Of a stretch of 64,000 nt of DNA, positions 21,388 through 32,546 are shown in pieces. Made by a program: the position numbers and the translations under genes. Position 1 is the first letter of the stretch, and each line of letters opens with the position of its first letter. Location of the stretch: contig KZ111148.1 in the NCBI GenBank assembly GCA_002077045.2, positions 1,260,885-1,324,884 of the forward strand, in the 5' to 3' direction. This DNA comes from Rachicladosporium sp. CCFEE 5018. Taxonomy: Eukaryota > Ascomycota > Dothideomycetes > Cladosporiales > Cladosporiaceae. The notes below the pieces were generated by a model that was not told the origin of the DNA, searched no databases, and saw only the letters and a program-made list of their open reading frames with translations.

Positions 21388-22077
21388 TCAAGCCAAGATC
21401 TCTCCATCTTCCACTGCATCAATCATTCGCTCCGACGCTTCAACCCTCAGCCTGAGCAACTCCGTCCCCTTTGGCCATTCGAATGATCTCTGCCACTTGC
21501 GCATGCAATTTCGCTTGTGATGCGCCGCTCTCAGGCATTCCTCCTGTCGCTGGACTGACTCGCAATCCTCTGAGAGGTACTGCAGGAAAGCGTCTCTGCC
21601 TTTCCAGCGCAGCAAGCGACAGCTCTGCAGAATCGCCGGGACGCGGTATGAGATGCCCACGAATACCGCAGGGTCCATTGAAGCGATTTAGTCCTGGTGC
21701 TCGCTGGAGACGCTGACATCGTCCATGTGCACAGAATCATCGGAGTCGTGAACCTCATGCTCTTCGCAGTCTAAGCTCCCCGCGCTTGCGTCGCTCTCGT
21801 CGCTCTCGTCGCTCTCATCACTCTCGTCGTCGCTCGCAACATAACTGACATCGCTCTCCTCTGACTCTGCGTCGGATTGGTCGACTTCTTCATCGAACCT
21901 CCAATCAACTTTTTCATCGGACCCTTCCTCCAGCCAGCTCGCTGCGCTGAAGGGGAACTGCGCGAAGACGGTGTAGTCGAGTATGTGCAGAAGTAGTTCC
22001 GCCGGAAGACCACAGAGGGGACTGCCGGTCTGCGGATTGACGGCGGCGACGCTCTTGTTGACCAACTGTGTAGGCAT
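21388..22077 (-). pseudogene. F-box-like gene 3 of second array, interrupted by one in-frame stop
   Basis: One continuous frame of 230 codons from ATG at 22077, split by TAA at 21688-21690. Before the stop: VNPQTGSPLCGLPAELLLHI core near residues 14-35, then an acidic Ser-Asp-Glu repeat (about residues 75-105). After the stop: YRVPAILQSCRLLRWKGRDAF, the second block of the family, and a charged helix. Both halves are needed for the family layout, so the stop looks like a disabling mutation. A spliced bypass was considered, but no donor-acceptor pair with a sensible branch distance removes it. An acceptor-like TTGTAG just upstream (about 22088) leaves open an additional first exon. Confidence 0.58.
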
Positions 22078-22569
22078 GCCGGGATGCTACAATAGGTCAG
22101 TGTAAGTCATACGGGCTGCTTGCATCGGGCGCTTCGCAAGTGCAAACTTGCTGTTGTGCTGGAGCTGTGGAATGCCAGCCACTGATGCGAGGTGAAGGTG
22201 GTTCTTGTTGTGCAGTAAGCAAAGGTGTCTGCAGGACTTTGCACGTCCGCGGGAAGGAAGCAATTCGCATTCACGTGAACGTACCTTCCCTCCTTCCAAG
22301 ATCCGAAGTGCGCAAGTGCTTCCACAGCCACACTGGTGATGGTGAATGTAGCGCACAACAATGGTGAGATTGTGAAAGAAGCACTGTAGTCGAATATTGC
22401 TTGAGCTCCATCCGAGCAGGCCTTTCACGAGCGCAATGTCACCGCACATCGTTATCCCAGCCAAATTGAGAGGAGCACAAGCCCTGCATCACAGCGTTTG
22501 AGATCGCATATCTCGATTCCTTCGTTGTCCCATCACCTTCGATCGCTGTTGCACCCGCATCCCGCCACC
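22078..22569. other. Spacer in second array
   Basis: About 490 bp; the minus-strand ORF at 22087-22464 has no family blocks and is probably chance. Nothing else seen. Confidence 0.3.
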
Positions 22570-23248
22570 CTAGACCCACATCAACATCATCGCACGATGC
22601 TGCATGATCCTAACATCCAGCTCATAGTTCCTGAGACTCAGAGGCAATCCCATTCCTACCTCATCCTCCCATTGACGCATGCTTGGAAGGGAATCCCGCT
22701 CGATCATACTTCCGAACGCTTGTAGGTACTTCGTTTCGATGCGCAGACTCCTACTGAAGGCAGTCCGAGCTTCGCGACGCAAGATGCGGCAAATCATACG
22801 AGCAGCCGGAAGTGGGTATGATTTGCCGCCATAGTTGTAGGTGTTGTAGTCGTTGTGGAAGGTTTCGAGGATAGCGTATTGTAGGATTGAGATGCGTAGC
22901 TCCGTAGGCAGAGAGAGGATGGTGGTCGTGGGCGCTACAGCTGTTGATGGTGCTGTAATGCTGGTGGCGCCATTGCCCTGCTGCTCAGTGTTCGGGCCAT
23001 TGCTGTTATTTTGCTTTGGCTCTTCGATGCTGAGTGTTAGATCTGCTTCGATGGTATTCGGAGCAGGAAGTGCCTGGTAGGATCATCTTTCATAATTCAC
23101 TTCTGACTTTACACGATGTAGCCTCGCCGAGAGGACTTCTTAATGATGCACCGCTGCCGCCGCTCTGCTCACTCACTCGAAGGATTGGGGTTTTACCTGG
23201 GACATTGTTCGCCATCTCCGACACTGCGGTGTCGCCGGTCATCGTCAT
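22570..23248 (-). CDS. Small F-box-like protein, second array gene 4
   Basis: Exons 23177-23248 (MTMTGDTAVSEMANNVPGK, then TPILR) and 22570-23073, with a 103-nt intron (GTGAGT donor, CAG acceptor) in phase 0, give 191 aa. An in-frame TGA upstream limits the start to 23248. A Thr/Ser/Asn-rich linker leads to the core ILSLPTELRISILQYAILET and then YPLPAARMICRILRREARTAF, the same order as in genes 1-3. C terminus helical, no further domain. Most diverged member of the array; the donor choice is set by reading frame. Confidence 0.55.
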
Positions 23249-23919
23249 TGCTGGGTCTGAAGCGGTGTTAGGTGAGGGAGCGGGGAACGAGGAGGCGAAG
23301 CGACGATGAGCGGGGCATCACAGCAACAGCCTCCGCTGACGCGCAGCTCTCATCGACATGAGGCGAGAGCCTTGCATGTGCTAGTGTACACACTCAGCGT
23401 TGACACGTGACAGTATCGAGTACCATGCGACTGGAATGATTCTTTCAGTTTGAAGTCACAAAAGACTGGTGCGCAAAGAGAATAGGAGCTCGCTCATCAA
23501 ACCAGACGAACGATACTATACAGCTCTGGGAGCATACATAGTCGACAAGACCACCTGCATGGCTGCAGCGCAACATGTATCAGAGGTCGAAGTCCCACCC
23601 CGAAAAGGAGGCGCCTTGTTCACCTCACCGCTAGCTCGCGAGTCTCGTGCGAGGGCAGCGTATCTGCTGCAATGATTCATCGCCGAGGGAATACCTTGGC
23701 GAAAGAGAGTGGATCAAGTAGAAGAGCGGTTGTAGGAGAGGAGGACATGAGGTCGAGAAACACCAAAAACACCTGGGCAGTTGCGACCCAAGTGACGTAA
23801 CCAGTCGCGTCGCAGGATTTATGGAGCGCGTCGAGCACTAAATCGAGACCAGACAGGACAGCCCTCCTCCCACATACTCCGCCATCATCGCGGCGAGAAA
23901 GACATCACGTTCTTCAGAG
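23249..23919. other. Divergent intergenic region, gene 4 / RTT106
   Basis: About 670 bp between divergent starts; presumably carries both promoters. No gene or RNA seen. Confidence 0.4.
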
Positions 23920-25350
23920 ATGGCACGACAGCCGACAGACACAATCGCAGAAGCATTTGCAGGTAGCGGCACGCTGAGTGATCGAGTCCTGGCCGCTTAC
24001 CGTATGTACTGCAGCCAATCTTTCCTCAAAAGCACAGCATGTATTAAATACCTTCGCTAGGTGACAAGAAAGTAGGCTTTAGTGATGTCGAGCTTCTGCG
24101 AGACATAGCCGAACATATCCTCACGCTTAAAGGCGAAGGACCGTCCAGCGAGCCGCCCTCGAAGAAGCGAAAACTCTCACTGGTTTCTGCAGCCCAGGAT
24201 CGCTCAGTCTTCGCACCGAACGGCAGCCATGATCTGAAGGCCAAGGTCTACTTCGAATGCAAGGACGTTTCCTTCACGTCTCCGGCTCGAAAGAAGCTTC
24301 GCCTCCAATTCGTGCGTGACGATTCGAACATGCTCATGGGCCAGATTCGCCTCATGCACCCGACGGAGGACAAAGTCGAGTACGCCATCCGCAGAGAAGA
24401 TGTGGACCAGTTCTTCTATTTACCTGTACCGGACAAGGCGCAACGACAAAGGCAATTCGTAGTGATACCATTGCCTGGATCAGTGAATCACGATGGCACG
24501 CCCCTGGAGCCCATTGTGTGGACTATGAACGAGGTGAAGGGCAGGCCGGATGTGTGCACTGCGCAAACGACTTTGCACGAGAAACTCGAAGACACCGAGA
24601 ACGACACCATTGCGAGTCTGACTTTGGGCGAGCTGGATCACTTCATGGCAGAAGTACCTAATAAGGCGGCTGTACAACCTGACGACAATGACTTCGCGAG
24701 TGCAATTCCTCAGAGCCATCGCAAGGGTGAGAAAGCTTATCACGTGAAAGTGTACAAGGGCAGCAAAGAAGGTTCGATCTCATTATAGTGTCTTTCTTCG
24801 CATCGCTCGACTGACACTGAACTTAGGCTACCTCTTCTTCCTCCCAGTGGGCATCCTCTTCGGCTTCAAGAAGCCCATACAGTTCTTCTCGTTCGCCTCC
24901 ATAGACAGCACAGCCTTCACATCAGTCCTTCAACGGACTTTCAATCTTGTCATCACTGCACGAGAATCCTCTGTAGACGGCGAGGAGAGCGAGGCGAAAG
25001 CCAACGAGTTCAGCATGATCGACCAAGCGGACTTTGCAGGCATAGAAGCGTACATCAAACGCCATGAGCTGAGTGATGCTAGTATGGCCAAGGAGCGACA
25101 GGCGAAAGTGCACAACGTCAATAAGCCGAAGGGCGAGAATGGGGAAGCGCATGAAGAGCAGAATGGGGAAAGTGAGCTGGCGAAGGCCGAGGCAGAGCTG
25201 CAAGACGCTGAGGACGAGGAGGAGGAGGACTACGATCCGTCGGGTGGCGAAAGTGAGGGTGAGGGCGAAGAGAGTGGTGACGAGGAAGGTGGAGCAGCTG
25301 AAGGAGACGAACAGGAGGAAGTGTATGATGAAGAAGAGGAAGAGGAGTGA
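23920..25350 (+). CDS. RTT106: Histone chaperone Rtt106
   Basis: Nuclear H3-H4 chaperone acting in replication-coupled nucleosome assembly and silencing. Exons 23920-24001, 24061-24771 and 24827-25350, with introns of 59 and 55 nt (GTATGT and GTTCGA donors); 438 aa. N terminus MARQPTDTIAEAFAGSGTLS is a short helical dimerisation-type region, followed by a basic PPSKKRKLS signal. The double PH module is seen in VVIPLPGSVNHDGTPLEPIV and YLFFLPVGILFGFKKPIQFF, both hallmark strings of Rtt106. The C-terminal third is a long Glu/Asp tail, usual in fungal homologues. The second donor GTTCGA is weak but gives the exact family sequence across the junction. Confidence 0.9.
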
Positions 25351-26140
25351 TATCCATGTTGCGCAGATCGAGAAGCCATGGTCTGAAGCTCGCCTCTCTT
25401 GAGTCCCCACTGAAGCAGGCCCTGCTCGCTTCTGCTCCATAGGACGGGCCCTGATGTCAGTATTAGTCCATCAACAACAAAGTAACAACGACTACGTGCT
25501 CTTCAGCTCGCGATAAGCAAGATGAAAGCCTATCTCTGTTCACGCTTGCGAGGAATCAGATGACCCAGTCTTTCCCTCCGGTTGCCTGTCAACGATCGCG
25601 ACCGCAGCTCAACGAGATGGAACGATCACATGCTCTCATGCCCTAGCAATGCGACAGTCTAGCCATACTGTAGCTCGTGGATATGCTTCTCGGCTACTTC
25701 TTTGCGTAGTAGTCGAAGATAGTAGTGGTGTGTAAGGAAACGAGCGCGGCATGGGAGATGGAGCTCGCGCTGCGTAGGAAGATCATGTGCGTCCACGAGC
25801 ATCCATGGAAAAACAAAGTGGCGCACGAGTACTTCGATGCCGTAGTCACAAAGAATTGGCATATGCTAGCATGGGTAATCAGGTCGGCTAAAGCTGTCAC
25901 TGATCTGACGTTGGCCGAGCTATGCAGCTATGTTGCAGTGAGATCGATTGTAAGTGAGCTGCGAGGACGAGGCTGAGTATAATGTGTTCACAGTATCGTA
26001 GATCTACATATATGTACAAGTAATGATACATGGAGTCTATGGCTTCACGCAGCTTTTCAGAATGCCCACCGACGCCGTCGCTAGTCCCAGTCATCCGCTC
26101 AATAGCATCATTGAAACAAAGGAAATACCTTGCTCAGTCA
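25351..26140. other. Intergenic, no supportable gene
   Basis: About 790 bp between the RTT106 stop and the stop of the next minus-strand gene. Overlapping ORFs of 60-85 codons on both strands (about 25659-25976) have no domain. Confidence 0.35.
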
Positions 26141-26815
26141 TCAGTGGTCCGCATCGCGACACCCAAAACACACCATCACACTTCTCCACCACCCTCCCTC
26201 ATCCCTCCTTGCCTCCTCCTCCTGTCGCTCCCTCTCCTCACTCTCAGCAAGGTCCTTGGACTTCTGCACCATGTCCTCGGAGAAGTCTGAATAATACGAG
26301 AACCGCGACACACTCCCGAATGAGATCGTCGGCTTCAGTGGCGGCCTACAAGGCACTACCGGATAGCCGCCATCTGCCACATCGCCGGGACTCGCCCCAG
26401 TCCGGGCATAGTCTCCGAGTCCTTTCGGAGATGCCGGCGTAGGCCACATGACGGGGGAGCCGGCCAGCTCAGCGGCGACGGTATAGCAACCGGCGGACTG
26501 AGGGCGGATGTTGTGATGGCTGAGAGATCGGCGGTGGCGATGACGTGGCTTTGTGGGATTGAGGCGAGGCGAGTTTGGAGTGTGAGGCGAGGTCTTTGGC
26601 GGCGCTGGAGTGCTCGAGACGAAGGAGCGGAATGTGGGGATTGTTTCGTCGCTGTGTGAGCGGAGCTTGAATGGATACTCTGGCCGCGTCGGCGTCTTGG
26701 GGGCGTCGCTTGTTGTGGTGGTGTCGATGGTGTTGTTGAGGTTTGTGAGAACAGGCACGTGAGGCATGGCGCCAGAGGGAAGGATAGGCGTGGGCACAGA
26801 TGGTCCATTGGACAT
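26141..26815 (-). CDS. Hypothetical low-complexity protein with basic SLSHHNIRPQSAG motif
   Basis: Open frame with likely start at the ATG at 26815 (MSNGPSVPTPILPSG), 224 aa. The frame extends upstream to 27013, but that part reads like 5' leader. The protein is rich in Pro, Ser and Thr. It has a basic patch KPRHRHRRSLSHHNIRPQSA, a run of possible SH3/phospho motifs (TPTRPEYPFKLR, STPAPPKTSPHTP), then ISFGSVSRFSYYSDFSEDM and a charged helix before the Trp/Cys-containing end (GGWWRSVMVCFGCRDADH). I do not recognise it. Weakly conserved fungal regulatory proteins often look like this. Confidence 0.5.
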   Translation of the reverse strand: MSNGPSVPTPILPSGAMPHVPVLTNLNNTIDTTTTSDAPKTPTRPEYPFKLRSHSDETIPTFRSFVSSTPAPPKTSPHTPNSPRLNPTKPRHRHRRSLSHHNIRPQSAGCYTVAAELAGSPVMWPTPASPKGLGDYARTGASPGDVADGGYPVVPCRPPLKPTISFGSVSRFSYYSDFSEDMVQKSKDLAESEERERQEEEARRDEGGWWRSVMVCFGCRDADH

Positions 26816-28627
26816 GTATGTCGGTCGCGGCTGTGAGTTGGAAGTCTTGAGGAATGACTCGAGCTCAGATGGTTGTAGTATAGCAGATGTTGCGTGATGA
26901 GATTGAGTTTTGATAGAGTCAATCGATGCTGACAGGATTGGTTCGATGATGAAGGATAAGAAAAATACGGGACGATGGTCGAGGATCGAGCTGTTATACA
27001 TACCATCGAGCACCCTTGTTCATGCATCAGCACGGCGTCCACGAGGACCGAGCATACTCAGCACTAGGCTTCGACCTGTCACACAGATCTGCACGCCTCT
27101 TTTCCGCCCAAGCAACACGCCTATGCAACAGAGATCCAGATGCAGCACTTTTGCGTGACCAGACAGCACCCAGATGGCATATTCAGCTGCAAAACATCTA
27201 GCCATGGGCTGCGGGGCGTTTTGGTGGCTTGACCGAGAAACGTTCATTGTCCAGAACAGATCTGCAAGAGACTTTCCACTTCGAGATTGGGTACTATGGC
27301 GTTCGGAGCAGCCGTCAGCCTTGTGTACGCGCAGGGATGCTGCAACACGTGGCCGCACGGTTCAGTAAGTCCACTTGGTATAGCTCGCCAATATGAGACA
27401 TCGCTTCGAATGGACCCTCTGGACGCCGACTTCGCTGTGTACTGGCTACCGTTGAACTTGATCGGCTACAGTAGCACCGCTTTCTGTTATCATATCGCGA
27501 AGTTTGAAGGCCGGGTATATCGATGAAGTCCATGGAAGGTGCTGTCTACCAGTGTGACACCCTACGCCGCACATTTGATTATAAGCTATCAATAGACGTA
27601 GATCTGTGCCACTCGATATTGATCGCCTCAGGGGTACAAGGTGGTGTCCCGAGATTTCCCAGCATCCTGGATTTGCTCGGCTGGGTTGACTGCGTGTATC
27701 AAGCGCCTCGTGGCAGATGAGATACACCCTGATTACACGTGTGGCTCGACTGGTCCAACGTGAGTTGCGGTGGGCGCGGCAACGGCGTCAGCTGCTCGAC
27801 CAAACGGACACAGCGACTGTGGAAATGAGAGTGAGCTCTGCAGTCAGCACAAGCGACGAATCGGAGAAATGTCAAGCCTCCCCCGAGAACTCCGAAACAT
27901 CTCGCTTGTTTCTGTCGTCTAGAATATCAGTGTCGCACATTCCTCACGCAATGCATCAATGTATTGAACGTTTCCGATCATCAGCGTTGTTTGATCACCT
28001 CGTGGACCGCAGATACTCGCATATTCGCCCTGGAACGTTCGAGGAGAATATTGCCGGACCCAAGTCCGTTCAGACTGGTCGACGTTGCTGCAAGGAACGC
28101 AAGGTCCCACAGCAGCGAACCCTGATCCAGACAGCTCTTCTCATCAACTGATAGCACAGACAGCCCAGGCATGAAGCAGAGAATGGGTCGGAGCATGCTT
28201 TCACTCTCATGGTGAAGCTTCGGTTCTCGTCGGGCCTTGCTCACCAGAGTGCACGCGAAGGACTGACCATAGCTTTGCATGGTCCACGAACAATATCTAC
28301 TGTATGCACGGAAATTCGCTAACGCAAGCGCATTCACAAGTGCATTCACTACCGCGAAGCCTTCGCCAATACTCCGTCTCGCATAGCAACATGCGTCAGT
28401 CAAAGCGACCTCAAAGAGCCGCATGACTCGCGCCAGCTGGGCACTGCCGAGGCAATCGCTCCCCGCGCTGAGCTTACATGCCATAACCTAGGTTTCCGTG
28501 CAGCACATACTGTATCAGCTCCGGGAATACTGGCCTTCGTCAACCGTAGTGTAAGTCGAACAATCACTCTCACTCTATTCTCTTTCCTTTCCGATTCACC
28601 TGCTTTCCCCCATACATCACCGCAATC
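26816..28627. other. Gene-poor stretch upstream of the thiolase
   Basis: About 1.8 kb. Two overlapping ORFs on opposite strands, plus 27717-28151 (144 aa) and minus 27981-28484 (167 aa), are too weak to call. The last 60 bases before the thiolase ATG are a C/T-rich tract (28568-28627), a common fungal core-promoter and 5'-UTR feature. Confidence 0.4.
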
Positions 28628-29102
28628 ATGGCTCCAAAACGCAAGGACCCCGTCTACGTCCTCGGCGTAGGCATGACCAAGTTCATCAAGCCGCGCGGGA
28701 AGGTCGACTACACCGAGCTCGGCTTCGAGGCTGGAATAAAGGCTATGCTCGATGCCCAAGTGAACTACGATGACATGGACATGGGAGTGGCCTGCTACTG
28801 CTATGGCGATAGCACCTGCGGACAGCGCGTGTTCTACCAATTCGGTACGACCTCCATCCCCATCTGGAACGTGAACAACAACTGCTCGACTGGCTCGACT
28901 GGCTTGTACCTCGGACGTCAGATGATTGCCGGCGGGCAGGCTGACGCTGTGCTCGTCGTGGGCTTCGAGAAGATGTTTCCCGGCAGCCTTCAATCCTTCT
29001 TTAACGACCGCGCAAACCCCACAGGCACCTTCGGCGAAATGATGAAAGCCACGCGCGGCGTGACGAACGCTCCTGGTGCGCCGCAGATGTTCGGCAACGC
29101 AG
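28628..29102 (+). CDS. SCPx/thiolase-like peroxisomal lipid-transfer protein, 5' part, cut by gap
   Basis: N-terminal 158 residues of a thiolase of the SCP-x type (sterol carrier protein X family), which thiolyses branched 3-oxoacyl-CoA in peroxisomes. Start MAPKRKDPVYVLGVGMTKFI and the nucleophile region WNVNNNCSTGSTGLYLGRQM, with the active-site Cys in NCS, are diagnostic. GQADAVLVVGFEKMFPGSL follows. The frame runs into the 100-N gap, so the catalytic His/Cys pairs further on and any SCP2 domain or peroxisomal signal cannot be seen. A conserved C/T-rich leader precedes the ATG. Confidence 0.88.
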
Positions 29103-29202
29103 NNNNNNNNNNNNNNNNNNNNNNNNNNNNNNNNNNNNNNNNNNNNNNNNNNNNNNNNNNNNNNNNNNNNNNNNNNNNNNNNNNNNNNNNNNNNNNNNNN
29201 NN
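29103..29202. other. Assembly gap of 100 N
   Basis: Exactly 100 unknown bases, the usual placeholder for a gap of unknown length. It cuts the thiolase gene on the left and the 3' end of the SUR7-family gene on the right. Confidence 0.99.
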
Positions 29203-30110
29203 TTTCCCTTCTTGACATCCCGTCTCGAAGCGCAGCAACAGCACTCGCCCATCAGAATGATCCAAGCGATGATACTGGCTCCACTCGCAATCCACATGAA
29301 CGCATACATCTGCACTCCGATCGTTGCATTGATGTTGAGCTGATCAACCGAGTTGAAGACCTTGCTGAGTATGAGGAAGATCACCGTTCCGAGGATCGAG
29401 GCTACAGTTGTGAATAAGGCGCCGAGGAAGGTGAGAATCGCGATTGGTAGGGCAGCCCACCGAGAGTAGACTGCTAATGGGATCAGGAAGATCATGATGA
29501 AGTTCAGGCAGACGCCGGCGAGGAAGAGGCCGAACATCCAGTGCGAGGCGAGGCGGAGGAGGTCGAGGTAGTTGTTGATCTCTGCGGGGAGGGCGACTAT
29601 TGCTTGTTGTCAGTGAACATTCTGCGCAAGGCATAGGATGCAGAACTTACTGCTAGCTCCCGACAAGAGCGAAGACGTAATGACCTCGACGGGATTGAAC
29701 CAGTACAGCGTCTGTGGTTTCGAGAACTCCGAAGTGCCTCCAGTGTTCCTACCGGAGTACGACCACAGGCCAACATAGTAGTCGTCTTTGAGGCCGAGCG
29801 TTTGTGCAATACTGCTGATAAGCTGAGCATTGGGAACACTGAGCGGTATAACCTCCGACAAGTCTAATCTAATGAACCATGTCGATCGGATGACTGGTCG
29901 GTCGTTGATGTTGCCTATTTCGACCAGTATGAGGAAGACCACGCTGATGAGCAGTAAGAAGCTGGCGATCAGACTCCATGTCTTTCGGAATCGTGTTGCG
30001 CGCTTGACCTGAGCATTGCTTGGGCCGGATTCAGTCAATGTTCTGTCGCTGTCGCTTCGTCGATCTTCTGCTGGTCCCTCAGCGGATGCTTTGGATTTCC
30101 GTCCGAACAT
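29203..30110 (-). CDS. SUR7/PalI-family tetraspan membrane protein, 3' end lost in gap
   Basis: Plasma-membrane protein of the SUR7/PalI type, which in fungi marks eisosomes or takes part in pH signalling. Exons 29651-30110 and 29203-29596, with a 54-nt intron (GTAAGT donor, CTGAC branch, TAG acceptor). Four membrane segments are visible: LIASFLLLISVVFLILVEIG, then after a long extracellular loop MFGLFLAGVCLNFIMIFLIP, ILTFLGALFTTVASILGTVI and WIASGASIIAWIILMG. The loop keeps the family's GLW motif (DDYYVGLWSY) but shows no Cys directly after it. A CCCC run follows the last segment (possible palmitoylation). The C-terminal tail is in the gap. Confidence 0.8.
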
Positions 30111-30992
30111 TGCGTAGATTGCTGTGTGGTAGGAGCAAGAGAACTGGGCTATCTAGAGCCAACGATGGTGGCGTCTCTCTAAGATCTGAGGGCGATATGG
30201 GAGCTTTCCAAGAGGGATTGCAGTGGAGGTAAGAAATCAAGGAACAATGTAGTCTTGCTCAGCCTCGTCCTACGTACAGCTGAATGAACTGTCTTTCTCG
30301 TTGCGAAAGAAAGAGAGACACTTACCTACAGCGATTGACGACGCCATCGTCCCCACTGCCACGCGCGGACGTTGACGCGCGCACTGGAAAGCTTCAATTC
30401 GTAACCACCACCGCGGAGCCACAATCGTGAGCGAGGCGACAGACGTCACTTTGCTGCTGTCGTCGTTGGGATTTTCTTGGGATGGTACGTGCGGAAGCTC
30501 CACCCTGCCGACTGCCGAGACGATCTTTCAATGTTATTCCGACGACTCCATGCCCTCGAACATGACCTGAGGTGCATTCAGGTTCAATCACCAGTAGTCA
30601 ATGCGGTATCGAGCAAGCCAGGACGGCATTCATCGATCGCCTGGCACAAGGACAGCCGTGGCAGTGCCAAACAAAGCTATCAGTACGATGTCAATGCCGC
30701 AGAGCCGCACGACTCCGCGATTGCAAACGCGTCAAACTCTCTTTCTTCGCCTCGCGCGGCCGACGTCACAATGCCATTGTTGAGGCATTTCGGTGCGAGG
30801 AGGATCTTCCGACATGGGATGCCGTATCATGAAGGTTGCGATGGGTATGATCGCGTCGCAGTAGGTATGAGTAGACTTCCATGCCCTCTTCGTACAGCTT
30901 TATTTCACCTTTTGTCTAAGAAAAGCCTTTGTTCCCTTGTTTTTGTCACCTGTCGTGCAACGTGTGTCTTGTGGCAATAGCTCGTATTCGAG
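30111..30992. other. Intergenic, divergent SUR7-type / PI-PLC-X
   Basis: About 880 bp between divergent genes. The plus ORF 30477-30980 starts on a TTG and shows no domain; I do not call it. Presumed to contain both promoters. Confidence 0.4.
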
Positions 30993-32546
30993 ATGCTGCC
31001 TCACACCTTGCTGGTGTTTTGCCTGACCGCAACAGCAGCCCGGGCACAATCTTCGACGGTAAGCAGCTCAGCGGCCGCCTCCGATAGCTCCTCGGTAGCT
31101 TCGAGCAGCAGCAGCAGCGGGAGCAGCAGCGGCAATGATAGCACACAGACCGAGAGTCAACTCACATTCTCTCAAACGCTGGTGACGGTCAGCACACCTC
31201 TACCCGAGTCCTTCACCGGCACGCAATATACGTACGCGTCCTTCAACGGCCAAAGCACACGAAACACGAGCACTGCCACGGTCGAATCGCAAAACGCCAC
31301 ATCGTCTGCCAGCAGCGCAAATACACAGATCACGAGGACATCGACGTCTCAGACCTTGACCGCCCTTGTTGGAGGCGGGCAGACGTCTAGCACGGGCACA
31401 GCAAGTTCCACCAGTACAGCACCTCTGCCGGTCAATACCCAGCCTTGCAACGGCCATGTCGAGTTTTGCAACCGCTCGTACGGAAACATCACACAAGTGT
31501 GCGCCCACAACTCTGCTTTCGCGGTGAAGAACAACGCGGGAAGTAATCAGCAGCTCGGTATCGAGGACCAACTGAACGATGGGATTGGAATGCGTACGCT
31601 GCCACCAAAACGCCACATGTTGAACAACTATTGACAATTTGCTAGTACAAGGCGAGACCCACTACGTCAACAACACAATCTACAATTGCCACACCTCCTG
31701 CGACCTCCTCAATGCCGGCACCTGGCAATCCGAGCTCGAGACGGTGGTCTCGTGGCTTGACCGACACCCTTACGAAGTGCTCACCATGCTCATCGTGAAC
31801 TCAGATTTCACCGACGTCGAGAACTACGTACCAGCAATCCAGAACTCAGGCATCGAACGCTACCTCTACATCCCTCCAGTAACGCCCATGTATCGCGAGC
31901 AATGGCCCACCCTTGGTGAGCTCATTCTGCAAGGAAAGAGAATGATAATGTTCATGGATTACGACGCCGACGTCGCCAGAGTACCGTACATTTTGGATGA
32001 GTTCACACATATGACCGAGACTGCATTTTCGCCGCAAGTGGCCGACTTCCGGAACTGCAGCATCCAGAGGCCGCCAAATCTGAATCAGACTTTCGCACAA
32101 ACGAGCCTGATGAATCTGGTCAATCAGAATTTGAATACTGCTGTGGATTTGGGGGCGCTATTAGGGACGGACTCGACGGATGCAATCTTGATCCCGAATA
32201 CTGCAGACATCAATACTACGAATGGGCAGCTTGACATGGAGGGGCAGTTGGGCAATAGGGCGAATCTTTGCGTCGGTATGTTCAAGCTCTGATCTAGGAT
32301 AATGAAGTGCGTTCACTGACAAGCTTGACAGGGGAGTGGGATCGTGCGCCCAATTGGCTGTTGGTCGACTACTACAACTTCGGCGATCCAGGTCCAGGCT
32401 CGGTCTTCGAGGTCGCTGCGAGAATGAACGGCGTTACGTACAATCGGAAGTGCTGTGGCGTCGCAAGTGCTGGGACGACATATCGACCTTCGTACTCTGC
32501 CGCAGTCTTCGCGATGGTGATCGCCGCTGTGAGCATTATGAGATGA
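30993..32546 (+). CDS. Secreted GPI-anchored PI-PLC X-domain protein
   Basis: Exons 30993-31593, 31646-32275 and 32332-32546; introns of 52 and 56 nt with GTACGC and GTATGT donors and CTAG/CTGAC signals; 481 aa. Signal peptide MLPHTLLVFCLTATAARAQS, then a Ser/Thr-rich stalk (about residues 20-150). The catalytic X-like domain starts near residue 160: CNRSYGNITQVCAHNSAF carries the first His, NQQLGIEDQLNDGIGM the metal/loop region, and GETHYVNNTIYNCHTSC the second His. VVSWLDRHPYEVLTMLIVN and NWLLVDYYNFGDPG are typical later strands. A hydrophobic C terminus (AAVFAMVIAAVSIMR) after Gly-Ala-Ser fits a GPI signal. Known eukaryote-type Y and C2 domains are absent, as in bacterial-like PI-PLC proteins. 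Substrate is unknown. Confidence 0.82.

Noticed and set aside
25118..25357. Minus-strand ORF rich in His, Pro and Leu
   Set aside because: Antisense of the acidic RTT106 tail.
27717..28484. Two overlapping ORFs on opposite strands (144 and 167 codons)
   Set aside because: No domain or homology signal, and neither can be preferred over the other; described only as a gene-poor stretch.
30477..30980. Plus-strand ORF of 167 codons
   Set aside because: Starts on TTG, lies in a divergent promoter region, no recognisable features.
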